Positions 17,045 to 27,611 of a stretch of 64,000 nt of DNA are shown in pieces (positions within the stretch are counted from its first letter, which is position 1; each line of letters opens with the position of its first letter). This DNA comes from an uncultured Psychrobacter sp. (GTDB lineage: Bacteria; Pseudomonadota; Gammaproteobacteria; Pseudomonadales; Moraxellaceae). The notes beneath the pieces were generated by a model. It made no database searches, had not been told where the DNA came from, and was given only the letters and a program-made list of their open reading frames with translations. The DNA is taken from positions 1-64,000 of the forward strand of contig NZ_CANKZC010000003.1 of the NCBI RefSeq assembly GCF_947488565.1, written 5' to 3'. The position numbers were made by a program, and so were the translations under genes.

Positions 17045-18376
17045 TTAGAACGGTCTACCACCTCTGCTGCTTTGACCGTTGGCTGAATCTTCTTCGCTTA
17101 AAATCACTTCATCACCTTTATTCAAGCCGCTCAAAATTTGTACATCAACACGATTGTTGATGCCAGTTTTTACTATCTGCTCGGCCACTTCACCGTCTGG
17201 TTTGAGGACGCGAACCTTACCCGTTTTTACGTTTGGATCATCGTTTTTAGTAGCAACTTTGTCCGTTTTGCCAACTGGTTGTAGGGCAGCGGCAGGGATT
17301 AGCAGGGCGTCTGTTGCTTGATCGATAACGATATAAACCTGTGCTGTCATGTCAATACGAAAGCGCCGATCTGTATTAGGCACTTCGATATAACCCACAT
17401 AGTAAATCGCAGAATCCGTTGAACTGGTGTCACTAATGTTCTCAGGTGCAGGCTCAATGGCTTTGAGTATAGAGTCAAACTTTTGATCAGGATTACCAAT
17501 GATGTTGAAATAGACTGGCATACCAGCTTTAACATTGATTACATCAGCTTCAGAAATCTGCGCGTTGATACGTACTGTCGATAAGTCTGCTAAGGTAACG
17601 ATGGTCGGTGCGGTTTGATTGGCATTGACTGTAGTGCCCTGTTCGGTAGTAACAGAGACTACAGTGCCTGACATTGGCGCACGAATAGTGGTATAGCTTA
17701 AGTCTTCCTCAGCGGTGCTGACGTTGGTTTGGGATTTGCGTAGTGCTGCTTGCTGACTATTAATGTTTGCTTCTGTGGTGGCGATAGCGGCCTTAGCTGT
17801 ATCGATAGCTGCACGTGCATTGGCAACAGCAGCTTTGGCTGTCTCAACACTCGTCGCTTGGGTGTCATACTCCTGCTGTGATATTGCGTCAATGGCAACC
17901 AAATCTTGTAAGCGAGCAAAATCAGACTGTGCTTGTTTGAGCTCAGATTGACGGCTGGCAAGATCGGCATATGCGCTTTTAAGGCTGGCTTGTCGACTTA
18001 AATATTCTGCTTGTGCGCTTTGAATGGCGGCTTCACTTTGCTCAAGGCTTGCTTGCTCATTACTTAAGTTGTTTTTTTGCGTGACTTGATCGATCTGAGC
18101 AATGAGATCGCCTTCTTGTACTTCATCGCCGACCTCAACATAAAGACGTTTAACTTCACCAGACACCTGTGCACCGACGTCAACGGTATTCAGCGCTTTA
18201 ACTTTGCCAGAGGCCATGACATTGTTTTCAATATCGCCAATGTCAGCCGTGGCAGTCAGATAATTAGGTATGGTCTCTTTCGGTTTGAAAAAGGTATAGG
18301 CTAAAGCCCCTAGTGCTAAGACAATTAAAGCGATAACACTCCATTTGATAGCAGACTTTTTGCTTATTTTGCGCAT
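17045..18376 (-). CDS. macA: MacA-type periplasmic adaptor (membrane fusion protein)
   Basis: A 443-residue periplasmic adaptor anchored by one N-terminal helix (residues about 8-26, AIKWSVIALIVLALGALAYTF). The lipoyl half-motifs are split by a long alpha-hairpin: GQVSGEVKRLYVEVGDEVQEGDLIAQID before and TIRAPMSGTVVSVTTEQGTTV after, with an Ala/Gln-rich coiled coil (about 100-215) between them. A beta-barrel domain follows and the C-terminus is GGRPF. It links MacB to an outer-membrane channel. The longest frame begins at a GTG (18403), but MRKISKKS at 18376 gives the usual start and has GGA upstream. It is upstream of macB and probably cotranscribed. Confidence 0.93.
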   Translation of the reverse strand: MRKISKKSAIKWSVIALIVLALGALAYTFFKPKETIPNYLTATADIGDIENNVMASGKVKALNTVDVGAQVSGEVKRLYVEVGDEVQEGDLIAQIDQVTQKNNLSNEQASLEQSEAAIQSAQAEYLSRQASLKSAYADLASRQSELKQAQSDFARLQDLVAIDAISQQEYDTQATSVETAKAAVANARAAIDTAKAAIATTEANINSQQAALRKSQTNVSTAEEDLSYTTIRAPMSGTVVSVTTEQGTTVNANQTAPTIVTLADLSTVRINAQISEADVINVKAGMPVYFNIIGNPDQKFDSILKAIEPAPENISDTSSTDSAIYYVGYIEVPNTDRRFRIDMTAQVYIVIDQATDALLIPAAALQPVGKTDKVATKNDDPNVKTGKVRVLKPDGEVAEQIVKTGINNRVDVQILSGLNKGDEVILSEEDSANGQSSRGGRPF

Positions 18377-18640
18377 AAAAAACAATCCAATCACAGTGAA
18401 CACAAGTGTAGGTATGATAGAGCCTTGATAGGCAAAATGGAATCATAATTAGTTTGCGAAAGGTTAAGGTTGCTCTAAAAAAACAAAAGTGTAGAAGGTA
18501 AGTTGAGGCTGAAGATAGATTAACTGGAGTAGGCTATATAAAGATCAGTCGAAAAATAAGAAAGAGGACGGTCGTAATTGTTGATGTAATTGGTTTTACA
18601 ATAATACTTATAAAGAGCGGATGAAATATATTTCTGTTAC
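18377..18640. other. Intergenic region upstream of macA
   Basis: About 260 bases between macA and the end of holA, both on the minus strand. It should contain the macA promoter. No clear promoter pair, hairpin or ORF identified. Confidence 0.45.
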
Positions 18641-19711
18641 TTATTGCATAGCGAACAACCTGCGCCCTGATAGCTCTAATGCTGCTTGTAATAGTAGCTC
18701 CCAAGCTGGCTGACGAACAAGACCTTTTATTGCTTGATCACAGCGATACAAGAGGGCAGGCCATTTGGCTATTTGCGCTCTTGTTTGGCGGCGGCACGCC
18801 TGCTGATATAAGCCTTGTTTGCTACGCCAAATACCAAGTGCTTGCGGGTCTTGTCCATCCATCAGTTGCATAATTTGGCGCATGTCTTTACTGATCGCCC
18901 ATAATACTAAGGTCGTTGGCTCATCAGTCGCTTTGAGCTGAAACATGATCTTCGCTACTTGCGCGCTATTACCTGCAAGCATCGCATCCGATAAATCGAA
19001 CACGCTAAAGTGGGCATCATTGACTAAGGCAGCTTGTAAGTCTTTGACGTCTAAGGCGACGTTGGTAGCAGGCTTAGAGATGTTGTTTTCTGTAGTCTCA
19101 TCGCTATTTGCCATCAATTGCGGTGCGAACAGATAAGACAATCGCCATAATGTTTGATAAGCACTTAGGATATGATGCTCGGTATGGGACATGAGTAGTT
19201 GCCACGCTTCTTGCGATAGTTTCAAGCCAAACTGCTGTGCTTGTATCTGCAATAGTTGCTGACGTTGTTGTTCATTATATAAATTGCAATCAATAACGTG
19301 ACCATATTGAGCAAACGGTGCAAACCATTTACTGCTCTGAGCGCGCTTGTCTTGCTTGGTTGTTAACCATAACAAACTATGACTATGCGCACCTGTCTGC
19401 GCATCTTGAGCGAAGCGTTCTAGCTCAGCGATGACGGCTTTATCTGGTTTATGGTTGCCCGTCACGATGAGCGCGCTGGCATCGTCGAATAAAGATTGGC
19501 TACCCAGCTCTGACAAAACTTCTTGCCAGCTTTTAACTGATACCAGCTCAATACGCTTAATCGCGTAGTTTTGTGCGCGCCAGTGTGGACGCATGGCATC
19601 GATAAGCCATTGACTCAGTAACGGCTCATCACCATGTGCAAGCCACAAGCCAGCCACTGCAACGGTAGGTTGTAGTAGCTTTGGATAGGCTTGTATAAAG
19701 GTATCTTGCAT
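18641..19711 (-). CDS. holA: DNA polymerase III subunit delta
   Basis: A 356-residue clamp-loader subunit that opens the beta clamp during replication. Family features are VAGLWLAHGDEPLLSQWLIDAMR (the beta-binding N-terminal domain), ALIVTGNHKPDKAVIAELERF, and LLWLTTKQDKRAQSSKWFAPFAQYGHVIDC in domain I. The helical collar domain contains LWRLSYLFAP, DLSDAMLAGN and LWAISKDMRQIMQLM. The length fits. It is the last gene of a leuS-lptE-holA order, the arrangement seen in many gammaproteobacteria, 75 bases behind lptE. Confidence 0.92.
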   Translation of the reverse strand: MQDTFIQAYPKLLQPTVAVAGLWLAHGDEPLLSQWLIDAMRPHWRAQNYAIKRIELVSVKSWQEVLSELGSQSLFDDASALIVTGNHKPDKAVIAELERFAQDAQTGAHSHSLLWLTTKQDKRAQSSKWFAPFAQYGHVIDCNLYNEQQRQQLLQIQAQQFGLKLSQEAWQLLMSHTEHHILSAYQTLWRLSYLFAPQLMANSDETTENNISKPATNVALDVKDLQAALVNDAHFSVFDLSDAMLAGNSAQVAKIMFQLKATDEPTTLVLWAISKDMRQIMQLMDGQDPQALGIWRSKQGLYQQACRRQTRAQIAKWPALLYRCDQAIKGLVRQPAWELLLQAALELSGRRLFAMQ

Positions 19712-19786
19712 AAGGATTGAGCCATAACCTTTTAAGGTTGAAAAATTAAGGTATAAAAGTAAACAATAATAGCTTGAGCTACCGAT

Positions 19787-20464
19787 CTAAGGGTTGGGTG
19801 CAACAATGTTGGTAGTCTCTGAGCTTTCAATCATCGGAGCTGAGTTAGGAGTAACCTTAGGTAAAGATATGGCCACATATTGATCTGTGATCCGGCGTGC
19901 CAAGCTATCATAAAGCCAATCGCGGATTTGGTCGCCTTGCTGATCATCAGTACTGACGGACGCCTCATTATACTGATAGCTACGCTCGACTTGGATTGGA
20001 TTGGTTAAAGTCACAGGTTTGCCATTTTCGACAGTTTGATAATTAACATCTGCTGTCAAGACTAAGCGAATCTCTGTTAATACGCCAACCAGCTCATAAC
20101 GCTTAAAACGTATGTTTTTTACTGTAATAGCAGCGATTGGTGCAGCATCAGTACTCTGGTTGTTGTTCGCTACATCGGTCAGAGTCATGTTATCAATGAC
20201 ATCGACCCCCAAGGCTTCTAAGCGCCGTGTTAATGGCAATTTTAAAGGAAAGGAGGTGCGATCATCTTCAACAATCACTGCTGTTTTGGCAACATCAAAT
20301 AGCATTGGTGTATCGTAACCACGTAATTGAAAGCCGCAGCCACTAAGTGCTGTCGCGGCACCAAGTACTGTCATCATTGGCAAAGCGGCAAGTAACGCTG
20401 TCGCTAGTTTTTGTGCGCTTGCGCTTTTGGGTTGTGACTGTGCAGCTTGATGCTTATACGACAT
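19787..20464 (-). CDS. lptE: LPS-assembly lipoprotein LptE
   Basis: A 225-residue outer-membrane lipoprotein that plugs the LptD barrel for lipopolysaccharide insertion. A long N-terminal signal region leads to the lipobox ALSGC (lipidated C43), directly followed by GFQLRG, the hallmark of LptE. The mature part contains FPLKLPLTRRLEALGVDV and SYQYNEASVSTDDQQGDQIRDWLYDSLARRITDQYVAI, typical of the family. AAGGATAGCG precedes the start. It lies between leuS and holA; a hairpin separates it from leuS, so it may have its own transcript or receive readthrough. Confidence 0.92.
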   Translation of the reverse strand: MSYKHQAAQSQPKSASAQKLATALLAALPMMTVLGAATALSGCGFQLRGYDTPMLFDVAKTAVIVEDDRTSFPLKLPLTRRLEALGVDVIDNMTLTDVANNNQSTDAAPIAAITVKNIRFKRYELVGVLTEIRLVLTADVNYQTVENGKPVTLTNPIQVERSYQYNEASVSTDDQQGDQIRDWLYDSLARRITDQYVAISLPKVTPNSAPMIESSETTNIVAPNP

Positions 20465-20483
20465 AATCGCTATCCTTACGTTT

Positions 20484-20518
20484 TAAAAAGGCTTGGGGTC
20501 ATCAAAACCTCCAAGCCT
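20484..20518 (-). terminator. Intercistronic hairpin between leuS and lptE
   Basis: On the minus strand AGGCTTGG pairs with CCAAGCCT and is followed by TTTTTAAAA. It lies inside the 61-base gap and could end part of the leuS transcript. Confidence 0.65.
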
Positions 20519-20525
20519 AAAAGAT

Positions 20526-23213
20526 CTAACCTACCACCACGATATTGACCAATTTATTAGGGACAACGATTTCTTTTTTGATGTCACCCGTTAAGAATTT
20601 TGCCACACCTTCAATCTCTTTTGCCTGCGCTTTTAGCAGCGCAGGATCGCTGTTAGGGGCGACATCCATCTTACCGCGCATTTTACCATTGACTTGCACC
20701 ACCATCGTGATCGTGTCTTGCACAAGTGCGCTTTCGTCAACGGCTGGATAATTTAGCGTGACCGTATCGAGTCCCAACTGCTCAATTAAGTGCTCACCGA
20801 CGTGCGGGGCATAGACTGACAACATAATTAATAAGTCAATCAAAGCCTCATGCTGTACTTGTAGGTCTTGCTCATTGGTTGCTTTAAAGCTTGCAAGCTC
20901 GTTTGCAAGTTCCATAAGGCTTGATACTGGAGTGTTCAAGGCCAAACGATCACCCAAGTCACTATCAATCTTAGCAATTGTCTCATGCGTCTTGCGACGT
21001 AAGTTTTTCGCTTCTTTGCTTAGGCCGTCAGTTTGCAGCGCTTCATTATTTAGCGTATCAAGACTCAAATTGGCCGCTGCTAACGCTTGCATATGCTCAG
21101 TTGCGATACGCCAAACCTTTTTAACAAAGTTATACGGACCTTTTAGTGCGTCATCTGACCATTCTAGCGTTTGATCGGCAGGGGCGGTAAATAGCGTATA
21201 TAGACGCACCGTATCAGCGCCATACTTATCAATAGTGATTTGCGGATCGGCACCATTGTTTTTTGACTTAGACATCTTTTCGATTTTACCAATCGTGACT
21301 GGCTGTCCGTCAGTTTTTAAAATAGCTTTAATCGGCTGACCACGTTCGTTGTAATCAATCTCAACATCTTCAGTGAAATAATATGTGGTACTGCCATCAG
21401 CATTGACGCGGTAGAAAGTACCAGCAAGTACCATACCTTGCGTCATTAAATTGGCAAATGGCTCATCACCTGATACTAGAGACTCATCGCGCATCAATTT
21501 ATGGAAAAAGCGCGCATAAAGTAGATGCATAACCGCATGCTCAACACCGCCGATATATTGATCGACAGGCAGCCATTTATTGGCAGCAGATTTGTTGACC
21601 ATATTTTGCGCATCGTTTGGACTAGCAAAGCGCGCGTAGTACCAGCTTGACTCAACGAAGGTGTCAAACGTATCCGTTTCACGCTCAGCAGGATTGCCAC
21701 ACTTAGGGCAAGTAGTATTCACAAACTCAGGTATGTTTTTAAGTGGATTACCGCGGCCGTCTGGAACGACGTCAGTTGGCAGTACAACGGGCAAATCCTG
21801 CTCTTCAACAGGGACCGTGCCGCAATGCTCACAGTTGACCATTGGGATAGGGCAGCCCCAATAGCGCTGGCGAGAAACACCCCAGTCACGTAGGCGATAT
21901 TGGATTTTTTTCTTAGCCAGCTCTTGTGGTTCAAGCTTGGCAAGCATAGCTTCAAACGCTTGATCAAAATCCATGCCGTCAAATTCATCTGAATTGACTA
22001 AGGTGTTGCGCTCAGTATAAGCAAGGTTTGGCTCAGAACCATCTGCTTTGGCGTCAGCGATGACAGACTCAGCATAACCATCAGGAGACTGGATGACATG
22101 TTTGATAGGTAGATTGTATTTGGTGGCAAACTCGTAATCGCGCTCATCATGGGCAGGAACCGCCATTACCGCACCTGAGCCATAGCTCATCAGTACATAG
22201 TTAGCGACCCAAACCGGCACTTTTTCGCCCGTCAATGGATGCGTCACGGTAAGGCCAGTATCCATACCAATTTTTTCAGCTTTAGCCAAATCTGCTTCAG
22301 CGACTGAGCCTTTTTTACATAGCGCATTAAACTGCGCGATGACGTCATCTTTTTCGGCGGCATATTGAGCCAGTGGATGCTCGGCCGCGACTGCCACATA
22401 AGTCACACCCATTAAAGTATCAGGGCGAGTAGTGAACACGTCTAAAGTATTGGTTTCGCCAGCCAGCTCATAAGGGAAATGTACTTCCATACCCGCACTA
22501 CGACCAATCCAATTGCGCTGCATCGTCAGTACTTCAGAGGGCCAGTGACCTTCTAACTGGTCTAAATCATCAAGCAGCTCATCGGCATAATCAGTGATGT
22601 TAAAGTAATACATGGGGATGTCGCGCTTTTCAACTGCAGCGCCACTACGCCAGCCTTTACCATCAATGACTTGTTCGTTGGCAAGGACGGTATTGTCGAC
22701 CGGATCCCAGTTGACTGTCGCAAGCTTTTTGTAGACCAAGCCTTTTTTGTATAACTGTAAAAACAACCACTGCTCCCACTGATAATACTCAGGGCTACAA
22801 GTGGCAAATTCACGTGACCAATCAATGGACAAACCAAGCAGTTTGAGCTGTGCACGCATGTTGTCAATATTGGTAAACGTCCATTCAGCAGGGGGCGTTT
22901 GGTTGGCGATAGCTGCGTTTTCTGCTGGCAAGCCAAAACCATCCCAGCCCATTGGCTGCATGACATCAAAACCCTTAAGACGATAGTAACGGCTTAAGAC
23001 ATCAGAGATGGTATAGTTACGCACGTGACCCATATGCAGCTTGCCGCTTGGGTACGGGAACATCGAGAGCATATAGCGAGCAGGCTTGTCGCTTGGCTCA
23101 TTACCCACTTCAAAGCGTTTGTCTGTTGCCCATTTGGCTTGCTGCGCCGTTTCTATTGCTTGTGGATTGTAATGATTGTTTTGTATTTGATCGGATGTCA
23201 CAGTATTGCTCAT
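20526..23213 (-). CDS. leuS: Leucyl-tRNA synthetase
   Basis: Class I synthetase charging tRNA-Leu. The HIGH motif is HMGH (residues 60-63, in PYPSGKLHMGHVRNY) and the KMSKS motif is KMSKSKNNG (about 645). The CP1 editing domain shows TTRPDTLMGVTYVAVAAEHPLA and GAVMAVPAHDERD, and zinc-type cysteines appear in CEHCGTVPVEEQD and TTCPKCGNPAERETDTFDTF. The C-terminal anticodon-binding domain ends KEIVVPNKLVNIVVVG. The longest frame reaches 23273, but MSNTVTSDQ at 23213 is a more usual start, giving 895 residues. First gene of leuS-lptE-holA. Confidence 0.96.
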   Translation of the reverse strand: MSNTVTSDQIQNNHYNPQAIETAQQAKWATDKRFEVGNEPSDKPARYMLSMFPYPSGKLHMGHVRNYTISDVLSRYYRLKGFDVMQPMGWDGFGLPAENAAIANQTPPAEWTFTNIDNMRAQLKLLGLSIDWSREFATCSPEYYQWEQWLFLQLYKKGLVYKKLATVNWDPVDNTVLANEQVIDGKGWRSGAAVEKRDIPMYYFNITDYADELLDDLDQLEGHWPSEVLTMQRNWIGRSAGMEVHFPYELAGETNTLDVFTTRPDTLMGVTYVAVAAEHPLAQYAAEKDDVIAQFNALCKKGSVAEADLAKAEKIGMDTGLTVTHPLTGEKVPVWVANYVLMSYGSGAVMAVPAHDERDYEFATKYNLPIKHVIQSPDGYAESVIADAKADGSEPNLAYTERNTLVNSDEFDGMDFDQAFEAMLAKLEPQELAKKKIQYRLRDWGVSRQRYWGCPIPMVNCEHCGTVPVEEQDLPVVLPTDVVPDGRGNPLKNIPEFVNTTCPKCGNPAERETDTFDTFVESSWYYARFASPNDAQNMVNKSAANKWLPVDQYIGGVEHAVMHLLYARFFHKLMRDESLVSGDEPFANLMTQGMVLAGTFYRVNADGSTTYYFTEDVEIDYNERGQPIKAILKTDGQPVTIGKIEKMSKSKNNGADPQITIDKYGADTVRLYTLFTAPADQTLEWSDDALKGPYNFVKKVWRIATEHMQALAAANLSLDTLNNEALQTDGLSKEAKNLRRKTHETIAKIDSDLGDRLALNTPVSSLMELANELASFKATNEQDLQVQHEALIDLLIMLSVYAPHVGEHLIEQLGLDTVTLNYPAVDESALVQDTITMVVQVNGKMRGKMDVAPNSDPALLKAQAKEIEGVAKFLTGDIKKEIVVPNKLVNIVVVG

Positions 23214-23426
23214 AGTCGGCTCGAAATTGAATATTACAGATAAATGGGGTGAAATTTTCCAATGCCATAGCATAGCCTAATTCGGTGAAAATTGCGATGA
23301 TATGGTATTGTCTTTAATCAATCGTTTTGCTGTTTGAATAGTACATTTGATTGTTGAAGTTTGACTATTATCAGCCCGCGACAATATTTAAATATTATAA
23401 AAAACATAAATTAATAAGGAAAGGCG

Positions 23427-23801
23427 ATGACCATCACTATTTACGGTATCAAATCTTGTAGCACCATGAAAAAAGCCTTTACCAAGCTTGATGAGCTAAA
23501 TGTAAGCTATGATTTTCATGATTATAAAAAGCAAGGCATCGATAAGCAAAGCGTACAGCGCTGGGTAGATGAGCTTGGTATTGATAAAGTGCTAAACAGG
23601 CGCGGAACCACGTGGCGCAAGCTGACAGATGAGCAAAAACAGGTGGCTGATGCCAATGTAGAGAGTGCCATTGATTTGCTCATAGAAAATACCAGCATGA
23701 TTAAACGACCAATCGTAGAGGGAGGGCTGGACGATAAAAAAGCGCAGCCTATATTGCTTTGCGGCTTTAATGAAGAGGCATTTAAAATGACTTTTTCATA
23801 A
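23427..23801 (+). CDS. Spx/ArsC-family (YffB-like) protein
   Basis: A 124-residue thioredoxin-fold protein of the ArsC/Spx group. The N-terminus TITIYGIKSCSTMKKAFTKLDE has one cysteine in the C-S-T position, as in YffB, without the second Cys of classical Spx CxxC. Family stretches are YDFHDYKKQGID, LNRRGTTWRKL and IKRPIVEGG. By homology it may be a glutathione-dependent reductase, but arsenate activity is not implied. AAGGAAAGG precedes the start. It is the only plus-strand gene between 15 and 41 kb and converges with argB. Confidence 0.85.
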   Translation: MTITIYGIKSCSTMKKAFTKLDELNVSYDFHDYKKQGIDKQSVQRWVDELGIDKVLNRRGTTWRKLTDEQKQVADANVESAIDLLIENTSMIKRPIVEGGLDDKKAQPILLCGFNEEAFKMTFS

Positions 23802-23821
23802 ACGATGCTGATGTAGTCGAT

Positions 23822-23866
23822 TATAAGAAAGCCCGAACTTAATAGATAAGTTCGGGCTTTCTTATA
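23822..23866. terminator. Bidirectional terminator between the Spx-like gene and argB
   Basis: A perfect stem of about 20 bp, TATAAGAAAGCCCGAACTTA against TAAGTTCGGGCTTTCTTATA, with a six-base loop. It serves two convergent genes. Confidence 0.93.
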
Positions 23867-23886
23867 TGAATGATCGTCACAACCTG

Positions 23887-24807
<921 letters not shown>

Positions 24808-24943
24808 CTAAAATACGGTAATAAAGTGCACGTTGTTTACGCACTTTTAGCTCATTATTGTGCCAGTAGTGGCAAAAGTATTGTATTAAATGCTATTACT
24901 TAAATAGTATTTCCTAAAAATCGAGATGTCGTGACTATTGTGT

Positions 24944-26878
24944 CTATTCGGCAGAGATAGCCGCAATTTGCTCGGCCAACTGCGTATCAAAAGCTTGACA
25001 TAAGGCGATAAAACGCGTTTGCACCTCTGTCATAGCAGCCAAATCATCTCCTGCAAAACGTACCGTAAGACTATGACTGGTGTTTGATTGACGCAATACG
25101 CCAAAACCATGCGCAAAATCTAGACGTACGCCGTCGATACAAGACAAAAGCGTACCCTTTGGCAACAGCTGCTCAGCCTGTGCTGGCGTTATGTGTTGCA
25201 CGCTATCAAAACAATGACAAGGTGGCAACGCGACGTCATGAGCATCCTCAACCAAATGCTGTAAATAATGACAAAGGACTGCCAAATGATGCACAATTGA
25301 ACAGGTAGTAGTAGCACTCTTAGGCAAAGGCAGGTAGTTGTCAGCGGTACTGACAAGCGTAGGTAGATACCAGGTAATATCAGTTAGTCGATACGGCAGA
25401 GTCTCTCTTCTACGCGCCCCCCATGCATCGTAAGCTGGCGGTAGCGTATGAATATTGGAATGAGTGTCGTTACCTAATAGTGCGGTAATATCAGACTTGA
25501 TAACGGTTGATGCCAGCCAATGCAGCAGACGTAGTCCAGCATACATAGCATCATCATAAACAATGAAATAATCGTCGTTAAAGATAAAATGTCCTGATAA
25601 CTCGCCAGCAAAAATAGCACGATTGTCATGTGATTGAAGCTGTTGGCGCAGTAAACTGCTACCCGTTTTACTCATGACTGGTATTGCATCAAGTTTTTTG
25701 AGTAATCGTGGTAAATGGTGAGAGCACTTTACATCAAATAAAACTTGCGGTGCAGTGGGCTTTTTATTGGATATGGGACGCTCTACAATGGCGACTCGCG
25801 CTAGCAAATACAATAAATGATCCGGCGTTACAACCTTGCCACTGTTATCAACGATCATTAGTCTATCACCATCACCATCAAAAGCCAGACCCATATCTGC
25901 TTCATTAATAATAACAGTTTGCTGAAGCTCGGCTAGACGATTAGGTTCAGTAGGATCTGGATTGCCTGTCGGAAAGTTACCATCAGGAATATCATTTAGC
26001 ACAATGACTTGCTGACAAAAGCGTTCAAATAAAGGCAGTGCAATTTTACTGGTTGCTCCATTTAGACAGTCAATAACAATTTTTAAATCAAGTTTACTGG
26101 TAGCATCAGAGCGGTCAGGGGAGTGGTTTTGCGTCTCGATACGAGTAAATACCTGCGCGATAGCGTCAATGTAAGTAGACACAACGGTATCGGTAGGTAG
26201 GCTAACAGGATCGGTTGTCTGTATCTGCGTGCAGTAATTATTTGAAAAAGTAAGTTGAGACTTACTGTCTCGCTGCTGGCATGGGATGAATGGCGCTTTG
26301 GGTTTATTGGCAGGATAATCAGCAAGGCTTTTATAAATAGCTTGAATGTCGGCGTCACTAGGAGAGCTGTTATTAACCAACCATTTTACGCCTAAAGTGT
26401 TCTTCTCAGAGTGGCTGGCAGTAACTATAATGCCATGCCCCGTATATTGCTGCGCCCAAAATGCCATCATCGGCGTTGTAATAAGCCCCAGCTGGATAAC
26501 CGTTAACCCATGTTGACTTAAACGATTGGCAAGCATATGCGCTATGGTATCGCTATCACAGCGTACATCATAGCCAATGACCACCACATTAGCTGATGGC
26601 ACAGAGCGATAAGTTCGAGAATGAGGGTGAACTAAAAACTCTTCTTTATTGTGTTTGTTTTTTAGATTAGGGCTTTTTAAATTGTGCTTTTGTATGTCAT
26701 GTCTTTTTGAATAACGGTTTTTTAGAAAACGACTTTTTATTGAGTGGCTGGCTTGTGTTTTATATAGCTGTGCAAAAACTTCACCCAACGCCGCGATAAA
26801 TTCAGTAGTAAAATACTGGCGTGCTCCGCGAATATCATAAGCACGAAATAGAGGGAGCTGGGCGGCAAAAGTCGGCAT
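24944..26878 (-). CDS. Phosphomannomutase/phosphoglucomutase, enlarged
   Basis: A 644-residue alpha-D-phosphohexomutase, far larger than the usual ~460 residues of the AlgC type. The N-terminus FRAYDIRGARQYFTTEFIAALGEVFA is canonical. The active serine region reads IIVTASHSEKNTLGVKW (S155), where Asn-Pro usually follows the His. The metal loop LAFDGDGDRLMIV and the sugar loop FAGELSGHFIFND are intact, and RQSNTSHSLTVRF is the phosphate loop. A Lys/Asn/His-rich insertion (residues about 41-95) and others near 195-240 explain the length. It interconverts hexose 1- and 6-phosphates for surface polysaccharide; substrate preference is inferred. Confidence 0.86.
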   Translation of the reverse strand: MPTFAAQLPLFRAYDIRGARQYFTTEFIAALGEVFAQLYKTQASHSIKSRFLKNRYSKRHDIQKHNLKSPNLKNKHNKEEFLVHPHSRTYRSVPSANVVVIGYDVRCDSDTIAHMLANRLSQHGLTVIQLGLITTPMMAFWAQQYTGHGIIVTASHSEKNTLGVKWLVNNSSPSDADIQAIYKSLADYPANKPKAPFIPCQQRDSKSQLTFSNNYCTQIQTTDPVSLPTDTVVSTYIDAIAQVFTRIETQNHSPDRSDATSKLDLKIVIDCLNGATSKIALPLFERFCQQVIVLNDIPDGNFPTGNPDPTEPNRLAELQQTVIINEADMGLAFDGDGDRLMIVDNSGKVVTPDHLLYLLARVAIVERPISNKKPTAPQVLFDVKCSHHLPRLLKKLDAIPVMSKTGSSLLRQQLQSHDNRAIFAGELSGHFIFNDDYFIVYDDAMYAGLRLLHWLASTVIKSDITALLGNDTHSNIHTLPPAYDAWGARRRETLPYRLTDITWYLPTLVSTADNYLPLPKSATTTCSIVHHLAVLCHYLQHLVEDAHDVALPPCHCFDSVQHITPAQAEQLLPKGTLLSCIDGVRLDFAHGFGVLRQSNTSHSLTVRFAGDDLAAMTEVQTRFIALCQAFDTQLAEQIAAISAE

Positions 26879-26991
26879 GACTATAAACTCCTCATATCCC
26901 TATTGATAGTAAATGGCGTACTTACTTACTAAGTTCACCGCGGCTATATATATGTTACTCTGATCTAGGTTTTAACACAGTTGTTTTAAAT

Positions 26992-27456
26992 TTAATGACG
27001 GCCTGAATGCCCAAAGCCACCTGCACCGCGAACACTTTCATCGCTAAAATCTGTTACCACTTCAAATTCTGGGCGGGCAACGGGTACCACAATGTACTGT
27101 GCCATACGCTCAGCAGGATTGAGTACAAAGTCGTCACTACTACGATTCCAAACACTGACCATCAGCTCCCCTTGATAGTCGGCATCGATAAGACCCACTA
27201 AGTTGCCAAGTACAATGCCATGCTTATGACCGAGTCCTGAGCGCGGTAGTATCATTCCGGCATAGTTAGGGTCTTGAATATAGACTGCCAAGCCTGTACC
27301 TACTAGATGCGTTGCTCCTGCCTTAATTGTCATAGCCTCATCAATACAGGCACGCAAATCGATACCTGCTGATCCATCTGTGGCACGGGTCGGCATAGGA
27401 AAATCAGGATGCGTACCAATTTTGGAATTAAGAACTTTGACTTGTACCGCTTGCAT
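26992..27456 (-). CDS. dut: dUTP diphosphatase
   Basis: A 154-residue trimeric dUTPase that makes dUMP and keeps uracil out of DNA. All five motifs are present: AGIDLRA (motif 1), [11 protein letters not shown] (2), [17 protein letters not shown] (3), [10 protein letters not shown] (4) and the C-terminal arm [10 protein letters not shown] (5). The length matches bacterial enzymes. It follows the phosphohexomutase frame by about 110 bases on the same strand in reverse order, so the transcription order is dut and then the mutase. Confidence 0.96.
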   Translation of the reverse strand: MQAVQVKVLNSKIGTHPDFPMPTRATDGSAGIDLRACIDEAMTIKAGATHLVGTGLAVYIQDPNYAGMILPRSGLGHKHGIVLGNLVGLIDADYQGELMVSVWNRSSDDFVLNPAERMAQYIVVPVARPEFEVVTDFSDESVRGAGGFGHSGRH

Positions 27457-27611
27457 AACACACTCACTTATAAAATTAGATAACGTAACGATTTTATATC
27501 GAACTGGCTATAACCATTAGTAAATAGATAGCGATTATAAAGAACAACTACTCTTTGTCACGTTGTAGTTTTGGACCCAAATCTTTGCTCATACCTTGCA
27601 AAAGGTAACCA

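Noticed and set aside
14946..18376. MacAB as part of a lipoprotein-release (Lol) system
   Set aside because: The adaptor with a long hairpin and the ATPase-permease fusion fit MacA-MacB. LolCDE has separate ATPase and permease genes and no adaptor.
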